A DNA stretch of 64,000 nucleotides from Gammaproteobacteria bacterium (GCA_030431675.1 JAUIIV010000001.1:372001-436000), one strand, 5' to 3'; counted from the stretch's first letter, positions 17,800 to 26,940 are shown. The notes: generated by a model from the sequence alone, not told the origin. Numbers and translations: made by a program.

Positions 17800-18282
17800 A
17801 TGACTGATGAAAGCAAAATAAATTTTACCGTCCATAACATTTACGCTAAGGATGTATCGTTTGAATCGCCAAATACACCGCAAGTGTTTACGATGGAGTG
17901 GAAGCCAAAGTTAGATTTTGATATTCAGATGTCGCGAACTCCTTTAGAAGATAATTTGTACGAAGTTGTTATGAGCATTACTGTAAATGTTGCTGTTTTG
18001 CCTGAGGATGATAATGAGGCTAATAAGCAAACTGCATTTTTAGTGGAAATTAAGCAAGCAGGGATCTTCTTGCTAGAAGGCACTACTGATGATAAGCAAA
18101 TTGATTATATTTTATCTACTACTGCCCCTACAATTTTATTCCCGTATGCACGCGAGGCTATCTCTAGCTTGGTTGGTAGAGGTGGATTCCCACAATTGAT
18201 TATTCCACCGATGAACTTCGAAGCAATGTATCAACAGCATTTAGAGGAACAAAAAAAAACTAGTACTGCGGCGAATGCATGA
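17800..18282 (+). CDS. secB: Protein-export chaperone SecB
   Basis: A tetrameric cytosolic chaperone that keeps preproteins unfolded and delivers them to SecA. At 160 residues it is normal (E. coli 155). VEIKQAGIFLLEGT and the C-terminal core FPYAREAISSLVGRGGFPQL with IIPPMNFEAMYQQ are diagnostic. It overlaps gpsA by 4 bases (ATGA). Confidence 0.97.
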   Translation: MTDESKINFTVHNIYAKDVSFESPNTPQVFTMEWKPKLDFDIQMSRTPLEDNLYEVVMSITVNVAVLPEDDNEANKQTAFLVEIKQAGIFLLEGTTDDKQIDYILSTTAPTILFPYAREAISSLVGRGGFPQLIIPPMNFEAMYQQHLEEQKKTSTAANA

Positions 18283-19268
18283 TAGCAGTTTTAGGAGCGG
18301 GTTCTTGGGGTACTGCCCTAGCTACCGCGTTAGCGCGTAATAGCGAAGAAGAAATTTTAGTATGGGGTAGAGAAGATCAGGTATTAGCGGAGATTTCTAC
18401 CCAGCATACTAACGAACAGTATCTTCCTGGAGTAACTCTACCTAATAATATTCGTGGTTGTGCTGGTTTGCCAGACCTAGTGGCTAGTTCACATGATTTG
18501 CTGCTGGCTATTCCTAGCAAAGCTTTTGTTGAAGTATTGCAGCAGCTACAGCCTTTATTAACGCCTCAGCATAGAATAGTATGGGCTACTAAAGGCTTAG
18601 AGCCACAAGCGGGACGTTTTTTAGATCAAGTCTTAGTAGAGATGCTTGGTAAGCAACAAGTCTATGCCGTGTTATCTGGCCCAAGTTTTGCCGGAGAAGT
18701 TGCTCGTAACTTACCAACAGCAGTAACCATTGCTACTCAAGATCAGACATTCCTAAATGATCTATGTAAATATTTTCATAGCGAAACATTTAGAGTTTAT
18801 ACGAGCACAGATATTACAGGAGTTCAGGTCGGCGGTGTAATTAAAAATATACTAGCAGTGGCTGCTGGGCTATCAGATGGTTTGGGTTTTGGTGCTAATG
18901 CGCGTGCAGCTTTGATTACCCGGGGAATCGCTGAAATGGTTCGTTTTGGTACTGCAGCTGGTGCTGAAAGTTCTACATTACTTGGCTTGGCAGGTGTTGG
19001 AGATGTCATTTTAACTTGTACTGATGATCAATCACGTAACCGTCGCTTCGGGCTTGCTTTGGCTCGCGGGCAGGATATTAAAGGTGCTGAGGCAAATATT
19101 GGTCAGGTTGTAGAAGCGGCACATAATACGGAAGAGGTGTGTAAACTTGCTGCTTACCACCAGATAGAATTACCTATCTCTGAGCAAGTGCTCAAAATTT
19201 TGACAGGTGTCGTAACTCCAGAGCAAGCAGTTAGTAATTTGTTGAGCAGGAAGCCTGCCATTGAATGA
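18279..19268 (+). CDS. gpsA: Glycerol-3-phosphate dehydrogenase [NAD(P)+]
   Basis: Reduces dihydroxyacetone phosphate to sn-glycerol 3-phosphate for phospholipid synthesis. At 329 residues it is normal. It has the nucleotide-binding GAGSWGTALATALA at the N-terminus, LSGPSFAGEVA, the catalytic lysine in GGVIKNILAVAAG, and LAGVGDVILTCT. It continues the yibN-grxC-secB operon and overlaps the Hpt gene by 8 bases. Confidence 0.97.
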   Translation: MIAVLGAGSWGTALATALARNSEEEILVWGREDQVLAEISTQHTNEQYLPGVTLPNNIRGCAGLPDLVASSHDLLLAIPSKAFVEVLQQLQPLLTPQHRIVWATKGLEPQAGRFLDQVLVEMLGKQQVYAVLSGPSFAGEVARNLPTAVTIATQDQTFLNDLCKYFHSETFRVYTSTDITGVQVGGVIKNILAVAAGLSDGLGFGANARAALITRGIAEMVRFGTAAGAESSTLLGLAGVGDVILTCTDDQSRNRRFGLALARGQDIKGAEANIGQVVEAAHNTEEVCKLAAYHQIELPISEQVLKILTGVVTPEQAVSNLLSRKPAIE

Positions 19269-19605
19269 TCAAAATAAAGTATTGGATCACACTATTTTGG
19301 TTAATCTTAGCCAAGCACTTGGTGATCGCATGTCGCATATCCTAGAAGTTTTTATGCAGGAAGTACCTCGCAGCATTGCTGATATGCGTGCAGCTATTAA
19401 TAAAGAAGACTATGAAGCAGTAAAAATTATTGCCCATGGACTTAAGTCAAGCAGTGCTAATGTTGGTGCTATGCAAGTATCACAACTAGCTGCAAATTTA
19501 GAGCTAAAGTTAAAGCAGCAACATGTCGATAATTTAGCTGTAGATATAGACAAGCTTGCTCAAGCTTTCGACCAAGTCAGGCCTATGTTTAGTGAGTACA
19601 TGTGA
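19261..19605 (+). CDS. Histidine phosphotransfer (HPt) domain protein
   Basis: A 114-residue stand-alone HPt protein. AHGLKSSSANVGA carries the phosphoacceptor histidine in the AHxLKxxSxxxGA motif. Such proteins relay phosphate between a hybrid sensor kinase and a response regulator, but no kinase or regulator gene is in the window. The start is a TTG overlapping the gpsA stop by 8 bases; the next Met would cut into the fold. The context suggests transcription with gpsA. Confidence 0.85.
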   Translation: MNDQNKVLDHTILVNLSQALGDRMSHILEVFMQEVPRSIADMRAAINKEDYEAVKIIAHGLKSSSANVGAMQVSQLAANLELKLKQQHVDNLAVDIDKLAQAFDQVRPMFSEYM

Positions 19606-19687
19606 TTTGTTCAAAAGGCGTGAAAGATTGTAAATTTCTACTATTATTTGTGTTAAGAGACAACTTTTTTAGTCATGGAGACCTATT

Positions 19688-19822
19688 ATGAAAGCTTTAA
19701 ATGTACTTTTAGTAACTGCTTTAGTAGCACCTTTACTTCTTTTAACTGGTTGTTTGTGTTTTGATCCATGCGAGCCTTGCATGGACAAATGTGGTACTAA
19801 CTACGACAAATACCAGAAGTAA
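19688..19822 (+). CDS. Small cysteine-rich lipoprotein, 44 residues
   Basis: An ATG with GGAG upstream opens a 44-codon frame: a signal peptide with lipobox LTGC (Cys22), then a 22-residue mature peptide CLCFDPCEPCMDKCG followed by TNYDKYQK. Five cysteines fall within 14 residues. After lipidation of the first, four remain for disulfides or metal binding. It lies 82 bases beyond the Hpt gene with its own Shine-Dalgarno and stops 3 bases before the end of the convergent L,D-transpeptidase. I recognise no family. A cell-envelope role is inferred from the lipobox only. Confidence 0.75.
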   Translation: MKALNVLLVTALVAPLLLLTGCLCFDPCEPCMDKCGTNYDKYQK

Positions 19823-19825
19823 TCT

Positions 19826-20719
19826 TTACTCTAGTATTGTAGGATAGCCTTGAGAGCGCATTAGCGCTCTCTTTGCTATTTCATTATCAAATCTAGCGCC
19901 TCTTCTATTAGCTTCATCAATTACTTGGTTAATTAATTCAGACTCACTCACTCTATTGTAATATGCCCCAGATAATGGCTCGTGCGACTCTGCAAAGACG
20001 CTGCCACCATGACGACCTAATTTGTATGGCTCATGAATTATTCTCACTGGATCTCCAACTGATACTTTGTAGTAGAGGGACTCTATATCTTTTGGCCACA
20101 TTCTGATACATCCACTACTTGTTCTAATACCTATGCCGCCATACATATTAGTACCATGAATTAAGTACCCAGTAATTGAGAGGCGTAGAGCAAACTTACC
20201 TAATGGATTATCTGGTCCAGGCGGTACAACATCTGGTAAAAACATTTCCCGTTCATCGTACCATGCCCGAATAGATTTTGGTGGGTGCCATGCGGGATCT
20301 TTAGTTTTATCTATAATTTTGCCTTTAGCAATTGGAGTTTCCCAGTCAGGGCGACCTATACTGATCGGGTGAGTAGTTACTAGCTTCTTATCTTTATGAA
20401 AATAGTATAAACGCATTTCTGCAAGATTAATTACAATACCAGAGCGTGGTCCTGGTGGAAGAATAAACTGAGTAGGGATAATGATACGTTCACCTGCGGA
20501 TAAACGCCGCGGATTAATATGGGGATTTGCTTCAATAATTTCATATACACCTATATCAAAGCGCTCACTTATATTATCTATAGTTTCACCGCGCTGCACC
20601 GTAGTAGTTTGCATGTTTCCTACAATATCTGAGCCTGGTTTTATCGTAAAGGTAAGTGAAACTCCCGGCGCAGATAGTAAAGATAAAGCTATTATATGTA
20701 TTAGATTACTTTTCTTCAT
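19826..20719 (-). CDS. L,D-transpeptidase with LysM domain (ErfK/YbiS family)
   Basis: A 297-residue periplasmic enzyme with a signal peptide (cleavage near GVS-LTF), a LysM peptidoglycan-binding module (about 40-85, VQRGETIDNISERFDIG) and a YkuD catalytic domain. The active-site segment is HGTNMYGGIGIRTSSGCIRM, with the catalytic cysteine. Family members form 3-3 peptidoglycan cross-links or attach proteins such as Braun-type lipoproteins to diaminopimelate. A C-terminal extension ends in MRSQGYPTILE. It is monocistronic. Confidence 0.93.
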   Translation of the reverse strand: MKKSNLIHIIALSLLSAPGVSLTFTIKPGSDIVGNMQTTTVQRGETIDNISERFDIGVYEIIEANPHINPRRLSAGERIIIPTQFILPPGPRSGIVINLAEMRLYYFHKDKKLVTTHPISIGRPDWETPIAKGKIIDKTKDPAWHPPKSIRAWYDEREMFLPDVVPPGPDNPLGKFALRLSITGYLIHGTNMYGGIGIRTSSGCIRMWPKDIESLYYKVSVGDPVRIIHEPYKLGRHGGSVFAESHEPLSGAYYNRVSESELINQVIDEANRRGARFDNEIAKRALMRSQGYPTILE

Positions 20720-20872
20720 AATAATCTTATCGACAAAAATGTCAAAAGCTTGACGATAAATATGATCTTTGGCCTATTGAGTGTTTATATAGGAATAAGC
20801 TGCAAATTATGCTGTGTGGTTATACACTTTTTTTTTTGACTATACTTTACAACGTAAGAGGAGGTGGTCACT

Positions 20873-21100
20873 ATGTTAAATATAAAAACTATAGCTTTGT
20901 GCACATGTGTATTATCTTTAAATGGTTGTGGTGGATTAAATACTCAACAGCAATATACTTTAGGTGGAGCGGCTGTTGGTGCGGGAGCCGGAGCATTAAT
21001 TGGTGGTGCAGGAGGGTCTACACACGGTGCCGGTACTGGTGCTGTTATAGGCGCAGCTGCAGGGGCAATTGGTGGAGCATTGATAGCGCCAGATGAGTGA
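20873..21100 (+). CDS. Glycine-zipper lipoprotein (OsmB/YmgG-like)
   Basis: A 75-residue protein with a signal peptide, lipobox SLNGC (Cys19) and a mature part made almost wholly of Gly/Ala zipper repeats (GGAAVGAGAGALIGGAGG and similar). Such proteins are outer-membrane lipoproteins whose glycine zippers insert in the membrane; OsmB-type members are stress-induced. An AGGAGG at 20859-20864 fits the ATG at 20873 better than the GTG at 20864. A 20-base pyrimidine-rich run and TATACT lie upstream, but no good -35 was found. Confidence 0.83.
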   Translation: MLNIKTIALCTCVLSLNGCGGLNTQQQYTLGGAAVGAGAGALIGGAGGSTHGAGTGAVIGAAAGAIGGALIAPDE

Positions 21101-21218
21101 GAGTTTACACAAGAAAATCTTTATATCCCACACTCTATGTCATTGATTGACAATTATAAGATGGTGTGGGATTATTTTTAAAATATCCCAATCAATTTTG
21201 CTTATAAGGATTCTATCG

Positions 21219-22748
21219 TTGAAAAGCCTGTGCGTCATTTTATGGGATCAGCTCTCTGTATCTATATCAAGTCTAAAAAAAACTAATAAAAATACAGATA
21301 TAGTTTTGCTGTGTGAAAATATGCAAGATGCAACATATGCTAAACATCATAAGAAAAAACTAGTTCTATTATTTTCTGCGATGCGTCATTTTGCTGCGGA
21401 GTTACGAGGACTAGGCTTTAATGTGCAATATGTAGAGTTAAATGAGCCAGGTCACAAAGGCTCTTTGTTTGCTCATATTAAAAATATAGTTAAAAAGCAT
21501 AAAATTGATAAGGTAATTGTTACTCATCCCTGCGAATACCGCCAATACATAGAAGTCAATAAATGGCAAGATAATTTAGATGTCCCTATTGATATACCGG
21601 AAGATGATAGGTTTTTATGCTCGCCAGAAGATTTTAGTGTTTGGGCAAAGGGGAGAAAACATCTACGCATGGAGTTCTTTTACCGAGAAATGCGCAAAAA
21701 ATATAATATTCTGATGGATGGCTCAGATCCTGAAGGTGGCAATTGGAATTATGATCAAGAGAATCGTAAGACTTTAGATACAACTGCCAAAGTACCCAAG
21801 ACATATCATAAGCAACCAGATGCAGTTACTAAAGAAGTATTAACTTTAGTTGAAAAGAACTTTCCTGATCATTTTGGAGATGTAGAACCTTTTCATTTTG
21901 CTGCGACACGTAAGGATGCATTGAAAGCTTTAAGTGATTTTGTTAAACACAGGTTAAAACAATTTGGTGACTATCAAGATGCTATGTTACAAGATGAGCC
22001 TTGGCTGTTTCACGCACATATAAGCTTTTATTTAAATTGTGGTCTGCTATTACCTATGGAGTGTATCCAAGCTGCAGAACAAGCATATCATAAAGGTATT
22101 GCTCCTATAAATGCAGCAGAGGGCTTTATAAGACAAATTCTTGGTTGGCGAGAATTTGTACGCGGCATATATTGGATGGAAATGCCTAAATATGCGCGAG
22201 AGAATTATTTGCATGCTAAGCGTAAGTTACCAGATTTATATTGGACTGCGGATACAAAAATGAATTGCTTGCGTCAGTGTGTAATAGATACAAAGAAGAA
22301 TGCATATGCGCATCATATTCAACGACTGATGGTTTTAGGTAATTTTGCACTGTTATGTGGTTTTAGCCCAGCTGAGGTTAATGAATGGTTTTTAATTGTA
22401 TATGCTGATGCCTATGAATGGGTTGAGCTACCAAATGTAACAGGTATGACCTTATATGCTGATGGTGGAGTATTGGCGAGTAAACCTTATGCTGCTGGTG
22501 GTAATTATATCAATAAAATGTCAGACTATTGTGACAACTGTCCGTATAAAGTGAAAGAGAAAAATGGTCCAAATGCCTGCCCATTCAATTATTTATATTG
22601 GGATTTTTTAAGCAGAAATAGAGATAAGTTGCACAACAATCCAAGGGTGTCAATGTTATATAGAACATATGATAGAATGGATGAAAAGAAAAAGGAACAG
22701 ATTAAACTAGACTCTGCAAATTTTTTAAAGCATTTGTCAGATAAATAA
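21219..22748 (+). CDS. FeS-type (6-4) photolyase/cryptochrome (CryPro/PhrB family)
   Basis: A 509-residue flavoprotein of the prokaryotic photolyase-related family. The N-terminal domain has VILWDQLS and HHKKKLVLLFSAMRHFA. The C-terminal FAD domain includes RQILGWREFVRGIYW and HHIQRLMVLGNFALL. Four cysteines suit the 4Fe-4S cluster: one in MNCLRQCV and three in YCDNCPY and NACPFNYLYWDF. PhrB of this family repairs (6-4) UV lesions with FAD and a lumazine antenna. The frame is open from 21147, but homology and an AAGGA at 21206-21210 favour the TTG at 21219. The next gene, 11 bases on, encodes a 2Fe-2S ferredoxin. Confidence 0.92.
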   Translation: MKSLCVILWDQLSVSISSLKKTNKNTDIVLLCENMQDATYAKHHKKKLVLLFSAMRHFAAELRGLGFNVQYVELNEPGHKGSLFAHIKNIVKKHKIDKVIVTHPCEYRQYIEVNKWQDNLDVPIDIPEDDRFLCSPEDFSVWAKGRKHLRMEFFYREMRKKYNILMDGSDPEGGNWNYDQENRKTLDTTAKVPKTYHKQPDAVTKEVLTLVEKNFPDHFGDVEPFHFAATRKDALKALSDFVKHRLKQFGDYQDAMLQDEPWLFHAHISFYLNCGLLLPMECIQAAEQAYHKGIAPINAAEGFIRQILGWREFVRGIYWMEMPKYARENYLHAKRKLPDLYWTADTKMNCLRQCVIDTKKNAYAHHIQRLMVLGNFALLCGFSPAEVNEWFLIVYADAYEWVELPNVTGMTLYADGGVLASKPYAAGGNYINKMSDYCDNCPYKVKEKNGPNACPFNYLYWDFLSRNRDKLHNNPRVSMLYRTYDRMDEKKKEQIKLDSANFLKHLSDK

Positions 22749-22759
22749 GAGTAATTGAT

Positions 22760-23086
22760 ATGTCATTTTATAAAAGTCATTTATTTATATGTAACAACAG
22801 AAAGCCAGGTGGTAAAAATTGTTGTGGCTCATATAGCACAGATGATCTTATTGCATATGCAAAGCGTAGAGCAAAAGAGCTAGGCATGACAAAAGACAAG
22901 GGTTTTAGAGTTAGTAGTAGTGGTTGTATGGGGAGATGCAAGTCTGGACCAGTAATTGTAGAGTATCCAAGCGGTAAGTGGTTTAAATGTAGTACAGAGG
23001 ATGCTATAGATAGAATTTTGCATAGCATTTTGCAGGTGCATCAAAGCTCTACTATTAAACTTAGAGCTAAAATAGTAGAAGATTGA
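22760..23086 (+). CDS. Thioredoxin-like (2Fe-2S) ferredoxin
   Basis: A 108-residue ferredoxin of the thioredoxin-fold type (Azotobacter Shethna protein I, NuoE-like). SHLFICNNRKPGGKNCCG and SSSGCMGRCKSGP give Cys11, Cys21 or 22, Cys56 and Cys60 as cluster ligands. The spacing of 11 bases after the photolyase suggests one transcript, and it may feed electrons to the FAD or 4Fe-4S centre of that protein. That link is inference; elsewhere this ferredoxin is found in many contexts. Confidence 0.9.
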   Translation: MSFYKSHLFICNNRKPGGKNCCGSYSTDDLIAYAKRRAKELGMTKDKGFRVSSSGCMGRCKSGPVIVEYPSGKWFKCSTEDAIDRILHSILQVHQSSTIKLRAKIVED

Positions 23087-23099
23087 ATAGAGTTATAAT

Positions 23100-23675
23100 T
23101 TAATGCTTTTTATTACAATTGTTAGTGTAATTAATTGGCATATTTGACGCAGTAAACTGCCGTAGTGTTTGCAGCGCATGACTACTACCAGTATCACTCC
23201 ATACTTCTTCAGCTAATAACGGGTCTAATACTGGAATATTTGAGTGTATTTCACGCATGGCATGCATTATATCCATTAGTGGGACAAACTCGCGGGCAAG
23301 TGTGGTAAATATACAGTTACTTCTTTCTGGTTGCGACAGTGTTATGTACGCAGATTTGCCAATGTTAATAAAGTAGCTAACACGGACTCGCTTGCGGCGT
23401 GCTCTTTCTGGGAATAAACCAGAGTACAGTAAGCATTGATCACCGATATCGCGTAATGCAACATTTCTTTGAGTTCCGTATTGGTGCATACTCTCTAAAT
23501 ATTCCATTCCCATCACTTTTTGCACGATGTTGGGTGATTCAGTAAAGCGCATTAGCAAAAAAACTAAGTAACTTTCTAGATCTTCTTCCAGAGTGATGTT
23601 TTGGGTTTGACTAGCCTCGGTAACTAGAGATTTCCATTGGGTCGTTGAGGTAGAGTTGGTAACAATTCTGTCCAT
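23100..23675 (-). CDS. Conserved hypothetical protein, 191 residues
   Basis: A soluble protein with no signal peptide or membrane helix. The start is the ATG at 23675 with AAGGAAAG close upstream. EEDLESYLVFLLMRFTESP and the GDQCLLYSGLFPERARRKRV stretch look like those of a widespread uncharacterised gammaproteobacterial family. No catalytic motif is visible. It converges with the ferredoxin gene 13 bases away and diverges from typA. Confidence 0.8.
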   Translation of the reverse strand: MDRIVTNSTSTTQWKSLVTEASQTQNITLEEDLESYLVFLLMRFTESPNIVQKVMGMEYLESMHQYGTQRNVALRDIGDQCLLYSGLFPERARRKRVRVSYFINIGKSAYITLSQPERSNCIFTTLAREFVPLMDIMHAMREIHSNIPVLDPLLAEEVWSDTGSSHALQTLRQFTASNMPINYTNNCNKKH

Positions 23676-23787
23676 ATCTTTCCTTCATCGAGCTAAATAG
23701 CTATAATGGCCTTCTTTTAATTATAGTCAGTCGCGAGCAATTAGGGCTGGCCGGGCCATCAACATAAGCTGAGAGTATATACACCCT

Positions 23788-25611
23788 ATGATAGATAAGT
23801 TAAGAAACATTGCGATTATCGCGCACGTTGATCATGGTAAGACCACCCTAGTGGATAAGTTACTACAACAATCTGGAACATTTGATGAACGTGCACAATT
23901 GGTTGATAGGGTTATGGACTCCAACGATATAGAAAAGGAGCGTGGGATCACGATTCTGGCTAAGAATACGGCCCTTAAATGGAAAGATCACAAAATTAAT
24001 ATTGTTGATACACCGGGACACGCAGATTTTGGTGGTGAAGTAGAGCGGATCATGTCGATGGTAGATTCTGTATTGTTGCTGGTTGATGCAGTTGATGGTC
24101 CTATGCCACAGACACGGTTTGTGACTGAAAAAGCATTTAAGCAAGGCCTCAATCCAATACTGGTAGTTAATAAAATTGATAGGCCAGGTGCACGGCCTGA
24201 TTGGGTAGTAGATCAGGTTTTTGATTTATTTGATAATCTTGGGGCTACTGATGAGCAGTTAGATTTTCCAATTATATATGCCTCTGCTTTACAAGGTTTT
24301 GCTACTACAGATTATGATCAACCATCAGAAAACATGGAGCCTTTATTTAATCTGATTGTAAATCAAGTATCACCACCCAAAGTGAATACTGAGGGTCCGT
24401 TACAAATGCAGATTACGTTTTTAGATTATTCAAGTTATCTAGGGATTATTGGTGTTGGGCGTATTGCGCGTGGTAGTGTCAAAGTGAATGAACAAGTAAC
24501 TGTTATTGATTGTAATGGCGATACCAGAAATGGCAAAATTGCTAAGTTGTTTGGACATATAGGCTTAGAGCGTGTAGAAATCAATGAAGCTCAAGCAGGA
24601 GATATTGTTGCGGTTTCTGGGATTGAGGATTTAACAATTTCTGACACAATTTGTACTAAAGATAATGCTGAAATGTTGCCTCCTCTTACTGTAGATGAAC
24701 CTACGATTAATATGGTTTTTCAGATTAACGACTCTCCTTTTGTTGGTAGAGAAGGCAAATATGTAACCAGCCGTCAGATTCGTGATCGTTTGTTTAAGGA
24801 AGCGTCATATAATATTGCACTTAAAATTACTGATACTGAAGATCCAGATAAATTTAAGGTTGCAGGCCGTGGAGAATTGCAGTTAAGTATTTTTATAGAA
24901 ACTATGCGCCGCGAAGGCTTTGAGCTTGCTGTATCTCAGCCACAAGTAATTATGAAAGAGCTTGATGGCGTAATGCAAGAGCCTTTTGAATTGTTGATGG
25001 TAGAAGTAAGTGAAGATCATCAAGGTGCAATTATGCAACGATTAGGAGAGCGACGTGGGCAGTTGCGTGATATGTTGCCAGATCATAAGGGCAGAGTGCG
25101 TTTAGAATATATTATTCCTGCACGTGGCCTAATTGGTTTTCATAGTGAGTTTGTAACAGTTACTTCAGGTACTGGGGTATTAACGCATGTGTTTGATCAT
25201 TATGGTCCACAGGGTGGTGCGATTGAGATGGGTCGTAACAACGGGGTATTAATTTCTAATACTTCTGGTAAAGCCTCAGCATACTCTTTATGGAACTTAC
25301 AACCACGCGGTAAATTGTTTATAGGGCCTCAGACTGAAGTTTATGAAGGTATGATTGTGGGTATTCATAGTCGCGACAATGATCTTGTGGTGAACGTTAC
25401 TAAGGAAAAACAATTAACGAATGTGCGTGCTTCTGGTTCTGATGAGAATATTATTCTTACACCACCAATTCCATTGACCTTGGAGTATGCATTAGATTTC
25501 ATCAATGCAGATGAACTAGTTGAAGTAACACCAGAATCAATACGTTTACGCAAACGTTACCTTAAAGAGACTGATCGTAAGCGGTACGAGCGTGAGAATG
25601 CTTCAGCGTAG
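23788..25611 (+). CDS. typA: Ribosome-associated GTPase TypA/BipA
   Basis: A 607-residue translational GTPase that assists 50S assembly and growth under stress or cold. It has [15 protein letters not shown] (G1), the RGITI switch I (G2), DTPGHADF (G3) and NKIDRPGA (G4), then EF-G-like domains and the BipA C-terminal domain ([20 protein letters not shown]). It is monocistronic. The 112-base upstream region contains TATAAT (23703-23708), but no matched -35 for it was found. Confidence 0.98.
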   Translation: MIDKLRNIAIIAHVDHGKTTLVDKLLQQSGTFDERAQLVDRVMDSNDIEKERGITILAKNTALKWKDHKINIVDTPGHADFGGEVERIMSMVDSVLLLVDAVDGPMPQTRFVTEKAFKQGLNPILVVNKIDRPGARPDWVVDQVFDLFDNLGATDEQLDFPIIYASALQGFATTDYDQPSENMEPLFNLIVNQVSPPKVNTEGPLQMQITFLDYSSYLGIIGVGRIARGSVKVNEQVTVIDCNGDTRNGKIAKLFGHIGLERVEINEAQAGDIVAVSGIEDLTISDTICTKDNAEMLPPLTVDEPTINMVFQINDSPFVGREGKYVTSRQIRDRLFKEASYNIALKITDTEDPDKFKVAGRGELQLSIFIETMRREGFELAVSQPQVIMKELDGVMQEPFELLMVEVSEDHQGAIMQRLGERRGQLRDMLPDHKGRVRLEYIIPARGLIGFHSEFVTVTSGTGVLTHVFDHYGPQGGAIEMGRNNGVLISNTSGKASAYSLWNLQPRGKLFIGPQTEVYEGMIVGIHSRDNDLVVNVTKEKQLTNVRASGSDENIILTPPIPLTLEYALDFINADELVEVTPESIRLRKRYLKETDRKRYERENASA

Positions 25612-25677
25612 AGCTGTTTTTAAATTGTATACGCACGAATAGTGCGCTGCCTGTATTTAGGGCGTATGGGTTTGCCT

Positions 25678-25740
25678 GACTATTATGCACGCTTTTGCAT
25701 AATAGTCTTGACTATTTTGCATCCCTGTGCATAATAGTCA
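25678..25740. repeat. Two adjacent palindromes built on TGCATAATAGTC
   Basis: The first palindrome (25678-25707) has perfect 12-base arms GACTATTATGCA and TGCATAATAGTC around CGCTTT. The second (25709-25740) pairs TGACTATTTTGCA with TGCATAATAGTCA, with one mismatch. Together they give four half-sites ending two bases before the ATPase start codon. The arrangement suggests a dimeric regulator site or a cruciform. Confidence 0.85.
25708..25735 (+). promoter_or_regulatory. Candidate promoter inside the palindromes, giving a nearly leaderless mRNA
   Basis: TTGACT (25708-25713), 16 bases, CATAAT (25730-25735). Each hexamer matches 5 of 6 of the sigma70 consensus. Transcription would begin about 7 bases after the -10, at or beside the ATG at 25743, and no Shine-Dalgarno is present. 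Confidence 0.6.
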
Positions 25741-25742
25741 GT

Positions 25743-26864
25743 ATGAGGCGCATACAAGAAAGCTATATACTTAAAGACTTAGATAAAAAGATTGTTTTGC
25801 TTGTAGGCCCAAGGCAGGCAGGAAAAACCTGGTTGGCCAAAGAGGTAGCTAAGAAATTTAAGAAGACTTTATATCTAAATTACGACTCCATCCCCGACCG
25901 TTTGACCATGCAAGAGCAAGCATGGCTACCAGAGGTAGAACTTCTAATTCTTGATGAGCTGCATAAAATGCCCCAATGGAAGAATTATTTAAAGGGGGTG
26001 TTTGATACCAGACCAGAGGGCATGCGCATTTTAGTAACTGGTAGTGCAAGGCTAGATGTGTATGATCAAATTGGAGATTCCTTAGCTGGCCGTTATTATA
26101 GGCATAGGTTATTGCCATTTTCTATAAGTGAATTATCGCAAATATCAGATATGGGCTCGATTGACAGGATATTAACCAGAAGTGGTTTCCCAGAGCCTTT
26201 TTTAGCTGAATCTTCTTTAGAGGCTGAACGTTGGCGACAACAGTATATACATAGTATATTAAGCAATGATGTATTTGATATTGATAGAATAGATAATTTA
26301 AAATCTTTTAGGCTATTATTTGAGCTATTAAGACATAGAGTTGGTAGTCAAATATCGTATAGATCGATTGCGGAAGATTTGCAGATATCACCGCACACAG
26401 TGAAGAAATATATAGAAATTTTGCAATCTTTGTACATCATATTTACTGTAACTCCTTATAAAACAAATATTGCGCGCAGTATACTTAAAGAACCAAAAAT
26501 TTATTTTTATGATTCAGGGTTAGTTGCTGGCAATGATGGTGCGAGGTTGGAAAATCTAGTTGCTGTTAGCTTATTGAAAAATATTTATGCTGAAAATGAC
26601 TATCATGCTAAAAATTTTAAACTACATTACTTGCGTACTAAGGAAAAAATTGAAGTTGACTTTGCTTTAGTTGATAATGAAGAAGTGAAAGAAATTATAG
26701 AGGTTAAAAGCACAAAAAGTAGTATTCATCAAGGCTTAAAATATTTTAATAATAAGTATGGTTTTGTTTCACGGCAATTAGTAGCAAGTTTACGCACTGA
26801 GAAAACTATTGATAATATTCAGATTTTAAATTTACAAGAATATCTTTCTAACTTATTTATGTGA
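25743..26864 (+). CDS. AAA ATPase with C-terminal DUF4143 domain
   Basis: A 373-residue protein: Walker A GPRQAGKTWLAKE, Walker B LLILDELHKM, sensor ILVTGSARLDVY, then a winged-helix segment (SYRSIAEDLQISPHTVKKY) and a DUF4143 domain whose EVKSTKSSIHQGLKYF resembles restriction-endonuclease-fold cores. The family is common and scattered by transfer; its function is largely unknown. Two in-frame ATGs lie upstream (25695 on), but the one at 25743 follows the promoter directly and gives the family N-terminus MRRIQESYILKDL. No partner gene is nearby. Confidence 0.88.
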   Translation: MRRIQESYILKDLDKKIVLLVGPRQAGKTWLAKEVAKKFKKTLYLNYDSIPDRLTMQEQAWLPEVELLILDELHKMPQWKNYLKGVFDTRPEGMRILVTGSARLDVYDQIGDSLAGRYYRHRLLPFSISELSQISDMGSIDRILTRSGFPEPFLAESSLEAERWRQQYIHSILSNDVFDIDRIDNLKSFRLLFELLRHRVGSQISYRSIAEDLQISPHTVKKYIEILQSLYIIFTVTPYKTNIARSILKEPKIYFYDSGLVAGNDGARLENLVAVSLLKNIYAENDYHAKNFKLHYLRTKEKIEVDFALVDNEEVKEIIEVKSTKSSIHQGLKYFNNKYGFVSRQLVASLRTEKTIDNIQILNLQEYLSNLFM

Positions 26865-26878
26865 TTAAATTGCTAGAC

Positions 26879-26906
26879 AAAAAAAACCCGGGGTTGACCC
26901 GGGTTT
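26879..26906 (-). terminator. Strong intrinsic terminator, minus-strand orientation
   Basis: On the minus strand AAACCCGGG, loop TCAAC, CCCGGGTTT and then a run of T (eight in all, including the stem end). On the plus strand it is followed by only three T, so it would end the ATPase transcript poorly. No annotated gene on the minus strand lies upstream (27085 on is pip, plus strand), so it marks either a bidirectional terminator or a small minus-strand transcript. Confidence 0.85.
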
Positions 26907-26940
26907 AACACCGAAATAGTCGGTTGGAGATTGACTAGAC

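Noticed and set aside
20809..21096. 95-codon frame overlapping the glycine-zipper lipoprotein
   Set aside because: Same DNA in another frame; only the 20873 frame has AGGAGG, a lipobox and a glycine zipper.
23768..23790. GCTGAGA followed by ACCC before typA, recalling the TPP riboswitch core
   Set aside because: The other conserved blocks (upstream GGGG and downstream CTGAT with its stem) are missing, the start codon comes directly after, and typA has no link to thiamine.
25678..25740. Palindromes as the end of a transposable element
   Set aside because: No matching inverted copy at the far side of the ATPase gene, no target duplication and no transposase; a regulatory site is simpler.
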